Source of the DNA: Kitasatospora sp040298565 | GTDB lineage: Bacteria > Actinomycetota > Actinomycetes > Streptomycetales > Streptomycetaceae | Direction of reading: 5' to 3' | Assembly: GCF_040298565.1 (NCBI RefSeq) | Contig: NZ_JBEPAK010000205.1 | Span: forward strand, 1 to 12,791 | Length of the DNA: 12,791 nucleotides | Part shown: one piece after another, positions 1 to 4,960 of the stretch | Layout of the letters: the number at the start of each line of letters is the position of its first letter | Numbering within the stretch: position 1 is the first letter of the stretch | Program-made: the position numbers and the translations under genes | Notes under the pieces: model-generated | Databases searched by the model: none | What the model saw: only the letters and a program-made list of their open reading frames with translations | What the model was told of the DNA's origin: nothing

Positions 1-212
1 CTCTCGCCCCTCCGACCTGACATGCGCGTACCTTTCACCGACGGAAGCGACGCCCCGGACGATCTGGCGCACCGCACACAGAAGAGACGGACGTGCGGCG
101 GCGCGCCACCATCAGCCGGTGCCGAACGCGCCGGTGCGGGACGGCGGTGACGAAGCCTGCCAGGCGTCGGCGCAGAACACCATCCTTGGTCGGCAGCAGA
201 GCGTGAACGACG

Positions 213-571
213 TTGATCTCGATCGGCCCGCAGCTGGGCAAGCGCCCGGTGGAGCCGCAGCTCGCCGACGCCCTCCCCGCCGGCATGACAGCCGAGCAGG
301 CGATCGTCACCCACCGGCGGTTGCCCCTGCTGACCCCGGGCAGCGCGAGCTTCGTCAACCACCGCGATCCAAAGTCCGCCCAGGCGCCACCCGGCGCGCG
401 CCGGCCGCGCTCGACCCGGAGACGTTCCCGGTGCTGACCGGGCAGCTCGGCGCGGTCCTTTCCGCCATGGTCGACCACGAGGTGTACGTCGGCGCGCTCC
501 GCCAGCTCAGCCACGCCGCCGGCCCGGCCCGGGCCGCGCTGGTGCCCGAACAGGCGGCCGAGGGGAAGTAG
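213..571 (+). pseudogene. Unidentified coding remnant, frameshifted
   Basis: Two adjoining reading frames show the strong third-position G/C bias of real genes in this DNA. One runs from a possible TTG at 213 to about 390 (it includes LGKRPVEPQLADALPAGMTA). The other runs from about 405 to the TAG at 569-571 (it includes LDPETFPVLTGQLGAVLSAM and ends PEQAAEGK). Neither frame is convincing alone over the whole stretch. The simplest reading is one gene with a frameshift near 375-410, also cut at its 5' end because a TGA lies in frame at 204-206. I do not recognise the family; the C-terminal part is helical-looking with no diagnostic motif. It sits 5 bases upstream of the next remnant, so the two may once have been an operon. 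Confidence is limited by the lack of any family match. Confidence 0.35.
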
Positions 572-576
572 GCGGC

Positions 577-1129
577 GTGGACAGCACCCTCGCCGCCTAC
601 CGCGGCCAGAGCGCGCAGCCGGAGCTGATCCACGGCCGGCCCGCCGCCGTCTACCCACAGCAGCTCGCCGCCGTTCCGGCGCGCGGCAGCGACGGCCGGG
701 CCGGCCAGCGCCAGCCGGAGGACTGGGCGGAGCCGCACCCGCCGTGGTCGGCCGTCCCGGCCGGCCAGCAGCTCCCCGCCACCGGCCCGCGCGGCCCGTG
801 GTACTCCGGGCTGCTGGCCCTCACCCGCAACTGGCGCCGGGCCGCCACACCACCGGCCTACCGGCGGGCAACCGACCACCCGGACCGACTGTGGCCCGCT
901 ACCCCGACGGTGTCGGTACGAGGCCCTGCGCTGCGCCCGGAACGAAGCCGCGCGGACAGGGTCCGGGGGATCGATGTCGGGGTTGACCGAAGAGGCCGGC
1001 TTCGACCGCCTGGAGTGCCGGCCCGGTTCGCGTCCGGGGTATCGGCGCGGTTTTCCGCTTCGTCGGCCGCCGGCCGCCGGCCGTCGGCCGCCGGCCGTGG
1101 TCTGGAGAACGGTGGCTGGGGCGATCTGA
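577..1129 (+). pseudogene. Unidentified coding remnant, probably frameshifted
   Basis: A GTG at 577 follows the previous stop by 5 bases, with a purine-rich AGGGGAAG upstream. From 577 to about 880 codon use is almost purely G/C-ending and the translation looks protein-like (for example WYSGLLALTRNWRRAATPP). After about 880 that frame loses the bias, and the frame containing RYEALRCARNEAARTG and MSGLTEEAGFDRLECR (about 915-1030) takes over, ending at the TGA at 1127-1129. I read this as one gene broken by a frameshift between 880 and 915. The AGFDRLE stretch is loosely like the end of SAM-dependent methyltransferases, but that is too weak to name it. The tail past 1060 is low-complexity GCCGGCC repeat. 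Function unknown. Confidence 0.33.
1062..1098. repeat. Short GC-rich direct repeat, 21-base period
   Basis: The 14-mer TCGGCCGCCGGCCG occurs at 1063-1076 and again at 1084-1097, with GCCGGC units between them. It lies in the decayed region, where neither strand has a supported gene. It is probably simple GC-rich expansion and not a binding site. Confidence 0.5.
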
Positions 1130-1297
1130 CCTTCCGTTGGGGCGGCACCATGTCGCCGTGCCTGCCCAGCGCGCAGGAGTACGCCGTGGCGCCTCGGGCG
1201 GCTCGGCCGCGACCGTCCCGGGGCCGCGCCACCGGACCCCGCACGGGGAGCCGCACGTGCCCCGGCTCCTTCGACCGTGGCCACGAGGCGCGCCCGC

Positions 1298-1716
1298 ACC
1301 CGGCGCAAGGGTGAGGGCGCGCCGGCACCGCCAGACCTGCGTCGGGACGGACAGGGAGCACTCCGGGTGGTTCTTGTCGAGCCGGTTGGTCCACAGGTGG
1401 TTGCCGGTGACCGGACCGACGACGCCGTCGTCGTCGGCGGCGGGGGCGCTGCGCCGGGAGGACTTCACCGCGGCGGGGGTCTGGTCGCCGAACACGCCGT
1501 CGACGTCCAGGGCCATCTGCGGGGTGGGGGAGTCCATGGCGGAGACGTCGGCGTTCCACGCCCACTGGACGCACGTGGCGGCGTACCCAAAGTCCCGGTA
1601 GCGGATGGAGCGCGCCCTGGTGCCGGCGCTCGCGGACGTGGTCGCGGTGGCGGCCGGGCGCGCGGCGCCGACCGCGGTCGTGGCCGCGCGCAGGGCCGTT
1701 CGCCGGCGGTGTTCAT
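1298..1716 (-). pseudogene. Secreted peptidoglycan-binding domain protein, frameshifted
   Basis: On the - strand an ATG at 1716-1714, with AGGGG a few bases upstream, starts MNTAGERP and soon loses coding character. The neighbouring frame, entered at about 1702, reads RTALRAATTAVGAA, then an Ala/Thr-rich stretch ending SASA. That looks like the basic and hydrophobic parts of a Sec signal peptide, although ARPAA interrupts the core. It continues through YRDFGYAATCVQWAWN into a PG_binding_1-like repeat (about 1516-1391) with the hallmark LDVDGVFGDQTPAAVK and GVVGPVTGNHLW. G/C-ending codons persist to about 1315. The signal peptide start and the mature domain are out of frame by one base, so the gene as written is dead unless a start further in is used, which would lose the signal. 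The usual FQ after AVK is replaced by SSRR, also suggesting relaxed selection. The family binds peptidoglycan outside the cell. The 3' end is not defined. Confidence 0.62.
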
Positions 1717-2617
1717 GAGTGCCCCTGGAGGTGGCCGGAAGCGGGATACGGACACCGCGATGCCGTCACCGGTGCTGCCGGATCACCCCAGGACGGCCCG
1801 GGGCCGCCACCGCGCGCCGCAGGCTGCCGCACCGGGCGCCGGTCCCCTCCCACGCCGCTGACCTGCGCAGGGGGACGGTGTCCGGGCGGAAAAAGGGGAC
1901 GCCCGTGGATCGCGGTGGAGCCGCGGACAGCTGCCGCGGACACGGCCGGGCCCCTCGGCGGCGCGAGCCCGTGCGTGCGGGGGTGCCGGCGCACCGCGGC
2001 GGCCACGCCGCCCGACCCGGGCGTGCGGACCGCCGCCCTCGGTCCTTCGGGCGGGCCGCGAGGGTATCGGGCGGTCGTGGCCGGGCAGCCGTCGCTGCCC
2101 GCCGTCGTCCGCCGCCTGCCGTTGCTGTCCGGTCGCCGCCGGGCTGTCGTCGCGGCCTGTTGCCGGCCCGCCGTTGTGCCGCCGCCCGGCAGGTGAGCGC
2201 GGGCGCTGGCATCCCGGGCGCCGGCGGCGCCGGCAGCTCCACCGGTCGAACGCCTTCCTTGGCCGGGGAGCCGGATCCCGTGGCGGCCGCTGCCGTTGCG
2301 GGCGTGCCCGTTCCGCCTCGGCGGGCCCGTCTCGCCGGGTGCGCGGCCAGGGGCTCGGGCGCTGGAGCCGCGGATCGCCGACGGGCGGTCCCGGCGAGGG
2401 GCGCCACGCGCAGCACGGGGCGCGACGGCCGCCGCTCTGTCCCCGGGTCGGGAGTGTAGCCGGGGGCCTCGCCGTCGAGGAAGCGGTGCGGTGCGGTGCG
2501 GGCGGCGTCCTCGCCGGGTGAGCGCGGCGGACGGCGCGGCGGCCCCGATCGGGCCGGGGGACGGCGACGCGGTCGTGTCGCGGGTGTGCACCGGAGCGGG
2601 TTGATCGGACTGGTCAT
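1717..2617 (-). other. Gene-poor stretch; possible dead gene divergent from the operon
   Basis: No recognisable intact gene lies here. On the - strand an ATG at 2617-2615 has a good ribosome binding site (GAGGAAACC at 2630-2622) and begins MTSPINPL. The best codon bias then moves to a second frame (HTRDTTASPSPGPIGAAAPS, about 2590-2525) and returns to the first (GEDAARTAPHRFLDGEAPGY and onward, to about 2380). Below about 2380 all frames are Arg/Pro/Gly-rich with no motif. This pattern suggests a gene that has taken two or more frameshifts, or a disordered protein I cannot place. The layout, divergent from an AfsA-like gene, would suit a regulator, but nothing in the residues shows a helix-turn-helix. 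Confidence 0.25.
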
Positions 2618-2630
2618 CGATGGTTTCCTC

Positions 2631-2718
2631 GGTCCTCGTGACATCCGCAGTATCAGGCGTCTCACACCTAACTGAGTAACCATCAGTTTCTGATTGATCG
2701 TCAGATCACTCTTGGGGG
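2631..2718 (+). promoter_or_regulatory. Upstream region of the operon with two small palindromes
   Basis: This is the only space for the operon promoter. It is noticeably less GC-rich than its surroundings. It holds AACTGA-N7-TCAGTT at 2670-2688 and TGATC-N4-GATCA at 2695-2708. Both lie within 50 bases of the AfsA-like start, where repressor operators or autoregulatory elements often sit in gamma-butyrolactone systems. A GTGACA at 2638-2643 could serve as a -35 box, but I see no clear matching -10, so the exact promoter is not assigned. The same DNA would carry any promoter for the - strand start at 2617. Confidence 0.4.
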
Positions 2719-3609
2719 ATGGCTTTGAGTACGTTGTCCATGGAAACGACGGGCCCCTCGGACATGTCCGACGACCCGGGTGTGCTTGATCCCGTGGTGG
2801 TGGACGAGGGGGACCGGTGCTTCTTCGACCACCCGCTCGACCACGTGCCGGGAATGCTGCTGGTGGCCGGCGTGCTGGACCTGGTCCGGGCGAGGGATCC
2901 GAGGTGGACGCAAGCGGCAGGCGGCCGGTTACGGCTGTCGATGACCTTCGACCGGATGTGCGAGCTGGGCCGGCCGGTGTGGCTGCGCGGTGAACCGGTC
3001 GCGGCCTGTGACGGGCCCGCGTGGCAGCTGACCGCCGTCCAGGACGGCGCGACCGTCTGCCGGGCGACCGTGGGCACCGCCGCTTTCACCGGACCCGCAG
3101 GACCGGCCGGCCGCGCGCAGACGGCGGTGCCCGGCTCCGCGCAGACGGTGGTGCCCGGCGCCGCGTGCGGGGCCCGGGCCCCGGCGGACCCGGCGCTGGT
3201 CCACCGGCTCCGGCCGGAGAACGTCCTGGTGGGCGGCCTGGTGCGGACCGAGCGGGCGGCCGTGCTCGTGCCGCCGCCGCACCACCGGTTGGCGGGCGCG
3301 GGCGTGCACACACCGGCCGCCCTGATCGAGTCGTCCCGGCAGCTCGCGACGATGCTGGGCCACACCGCCCACGGCCGGGACACACAGGCGCAGATGCTCT
3401 GGCTGTCGCTGAACGCGGACCTGCCGACCGGTCTGCCGGTCGCCGTACCCCTGGAGCTGCGGTGGGAGTTCGCACCGGCACGCGGGGCACGTTCGGTGTT
3501 CGCGTTCACGGTGGCGGACGCGGCGAGCGGCGAGCGGCACGGCTGGTGCGAGATCGGCGTCCACACCCTCAGCCGCGCCGGCTACCTGAAGCGCAGGGCC
3601 GCCACATGA
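2719..3609 (+). CDS. AfsA-like double-hotdog protein with swapped domain order
   Basis: A 296-residue protein of the AfsA/ScbA/BarX family. Those enzymes join a beta-ketoacyl chain from acyl carrier protein to dihydroxyacetone phosphate in gamma-butyrolactone synthesis. The N-terminal domain carries FFDHPLDHVPGMLL (35-48) and RPVWLRGEP (85-93), which in canonical AfsA belong to the second hotdog repeat. The C-terminal domain carries LVHRLRPENVLVGG (160-173) and LIESSRQLATMLGHT (202-216), which in canonical AfsA open the first repeat. The halves thus appear exchanged, joined by an Ala/Gly/Pro-rich linker (124-158). Leu71 is encoded by TTA. The start is uncertain: GGGGG (2714-2718) touches the ATG at 2719 and is better spaced for TTG 2725; ATG 2740 is also possible. 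First gene of the operon, overlapping the next by 4 bases. Family membership is well supported; the exact reaction is not. Confidence 0.85.
   Translation: MALSTLSMETTGPSDMSDDPGVLDPVVVDEGDRCFFDHPLDHVPGMLLVAGVLDLVRARDPRWTQAAGGRLRLSMTFDRMCELGRPVWLRGEPVAACDGPAWQLTAVQDGATVCRATVGTAAFTGPAGPAGRAQTAVPGSAQTVVPGAACGARAPADPALVHRLRPENVLVGGLVRTERAAVLVPPPHHRLAGAGVHTPAALIESSRQLATMLGHTAHGRDTQAQMLWLSLNADLPTGLPVAVPLELRWEFAPARGARSVFAFTVADAASGERHGWCEIGVHTLSRAGYLKRRAAT
2929..2931 (+). promoter_or_regulatory. In-frame TTA leucine codon (possible bldA control point)
   Basis: Residue 71 of the AfsA-like protein is encoded by TTA, checked by frame from the ATG at 2719. TTA is the rarest codon in Streptomyces and is read only by the bldA tRNA, which matures late in development. 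Placed in the first gene of a translationally coupled operon, it could hold back all downstream genes until differentiation. I noticed no other in-frame TTA in the seven operon genes by eye. Confidence 0.75.
3114..3159 (+). repeat. 24-base tandem direct repeat in the AfsA-like linker
   Basis: The 22-base unit at 3114-3135 recurs at 3138-3159 with one mismatch (C at 3125, T at 3149), a period of 24 bases. It encodes AQTAVPGS then AQTVVPGA, an eight-residue repeat in the linker between the two hotdog domains. The period is a multiple of three, so copy-number change would alter linker length without breaking the frame. Confidence 0.8.
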
Positions 3610-4274
3610 GCAGGGTGGAACAGAAGGCGGGCACGGGCCCGTCCTGGGCGGTGCGGGCACCGCAGCTGCTGTTCGTCGTCGCGGTGCTCGCGACCGGCAC
3701 CGGGCTGGTGACGCACCTGCGGCACGCCGGCGAGCCGGTGGACCTGGTCGCCGCCGCCCTGGTCGCCTGCTACCTGGGATGGCTGGCGGTCGAGATCCCG
3801 GTCACCTTCCGGACCTCCGGCGCCGCGCCCCGCGAATCCGCGACGCTGCTGCTCTACGCGGCGGCCCGCATCGCGACCGTGTCCGCGGCCGTGCTCGGCC
3901 CGCTGCCCTGGCACACCTGGTCGCCGCTGCTGCTGGTCCCGGCGGCGGTGTTCGCCGGCGGGGTGGTGCTGCGCCAGGTCGCGATCCACACGCTGGGGCG
4001 GTTCTACTCCCACCACGTCACGCGGCAGACCGACCACCAGGTCGTCACCTGGGGCGTCTACCGCTTCATACGGCACCCCGCCTACGCGGGCATGCTGTCG
4101 GCGCACGTCGGCTTCGTCGGCTTCTTCCTGAACCCGCTGAGCCTGGCCCTGCTCGTCGCGCTGGCCGCCGCGATCACCTTCCGGATCCGCACCGAGGAGC
4201 GCATGTTGGTGAACATCCCCGGGTACCGCGCCTACGCGGCCGAGCGCCCCGCCCTCGTGCCAGGACTGTGGTGA
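3606..4274 (+). CDS. Isoprenylcysteine carboxyl methyltransferase-like membrane protein
   Basis: A 222-residue integral membrane protein of the ICMT/PEMT superfamily, which transfers methyl from S-adenosylmethionine to small lipophilic acceptors at the membrane. Hydrophobic segments lie near 19-36, 46-64, 80-98, 106-124 and 164-192. The C-terminal catalytic signature is present: GVYRFIRHPAYAG (150-162), then TEERML (196-201), GYRAY (206-210) and a terminal VPGLW (218-222), the cofactor-binding pattern of the family. The ATG at 3606 overlaps the AfsA-like stop by 4 bases (ATGA) and only a weak GCAGGG lies upstream, so it probably relies on coupling. No CaaX-type protein is seen here, and bacterial members often methylate small molecules. 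With a UbiA-type enzyme in the same operon, a carboxyl or hydroxyl group on a lipidic intermediate is a reasonable guess. The substrate is unknown. Confidence 0.82.
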   Translation: MSRVEQKAGTGPSWAVRAPQLLFVVAVLATGTGLVTHLRHAGEPVDLVAAALVACYLGWLAVEIPVTFRTSGAAPRESATLLLYAAARIATVSAAVLGPLPWHTWSPLLLVPAAVFAGGVVLRQVAIHTLGRFYSHHVTRQTDHQVVTWGVYRFIRHPAYAGMLSAHVGFVGFFLNPLSLALLVALAAAITFRIRTEERMLVNIPGYRAYAAERPALVPGLW

Positions 4275-4960
4275 GCGCCCCCGCCCGCCCGGCGCGGGTC
4301 ACGGTGCCGCTGACCCCCGACGAACTGCTGACCACCACCCGGTCGGTGCGCCTGCGGCTGGACCTGACACGCCCGGTGGACCTCGCGCTGGTGCGCGCCT
4401 GCGTGGAGATCGCCCTCCAGGCGCCCAACGGCGGCAACAGGCAGCGCTGGCACTGGCTGGTGGTGAGCGACGACGCCCGGCGCCGGCGGATCGCGCAGGT
4501 GTACCGGCGGGCCTTCGAAGCCCGCTACCCGCGGCACGGCGCCACGGGGGCGGCCGACGGCGCGGTGTCCGACCGGATGCTGGCCGGCGGCCGGCACCTG
4601 GCCGCACACCTGCACGAGGTGCCCGTCCTGGTGATCCCGTGCCTGGAACTCGGCGGACGGCCACTGCCGACCGGCAACCAGGCGGGCGTATGGGGGTCGC
4701 TGCTGCCGGCCACCTGGAGCTACATGCTCGCCGCCCGCGCCCGCGGACTCGGGACGGCGTGGACGACGGTGCACCTGGACGCCGAGGAGGAGGTCGCCGA
4801 CATCCTCGGACTGCCGGGCGACGTGCGCCAGGGGGCACTGATCCCCACCGCGCACGTGCTCGGGGACGGATTCAAACCGGCGCCGCGACGGCCGGTGGAC
4901 GGTGTGCTGCACCTGGACGGCTGGGGCGGCAGGACACGGGGCGGTGGATCGGATGACTGA
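4271..4960 (+). CDS. Nitroreductase-family flavoprotein
   Basis: A 229-residue protein of the FMN-dependent nitroreductase fold, near the usual family length. Near the N-terminus TTTRSVRLRLD (21-31) matches the family's opening RRS-R motif that contacts FMN phosphate. LQAPNGGNRQRWHWLVV (49-65) matches the A-P-S-x-x-N-x-Q-P-W segment. Further on, AARARGLGTAW (154-164) and LGLPGDVRQGALIPTAHVLG (179-198) are the typical second FMN-binding region and C-terminal strand. Members reduce nitro groups, quinones or enones, and some act as dehydrogenases in natural-product pathways. GTG 4271 is chosen over the adjoining in-frame GTG 4268 because AGGA (4262-4265) is then better spaced and it overlaps the preceding stop (GTGA). 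It overlaps the next gene by 8 bases. It could supply or remove a double bond in the operon product; that is inference. Confidence 0.85.
   Translation: MSAPARPARVTVPLTPDELLTTTRSVRLRLDLTRPVDLALVRACVEIALQAPNGGNRQRWHWLVVSDDARRRRIAQVYRRAFEARYPRHGATGAADGAVSDRMLAGGRHLAAHLHEVPVLVIPCLELGGRPLPTGNQAGVWGSLLPATWSYMLAARARGLGTAWTTVHLDAEEEVADILGLPGDVRQGALIPTAHVLGDGFKPAPRRPVDGVLHLDGWGGRTRGGGSDD

Noticed and set aside
35..215. - strand stretch ending near 35 (includes LRRRLAGFVTAVPHRRVRHR), considered as a transposase fragment
   Set aside because: Some coding look, but I could not tie it to any insertion-sequence family and see no terminal inverted repeats.
1719..2459. Long + strand open frame in the left region
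   Set aside because: Almost only Arg, Ala, Gly and Pro, with no bias towards G/C-ending codons and no recognisable motif.
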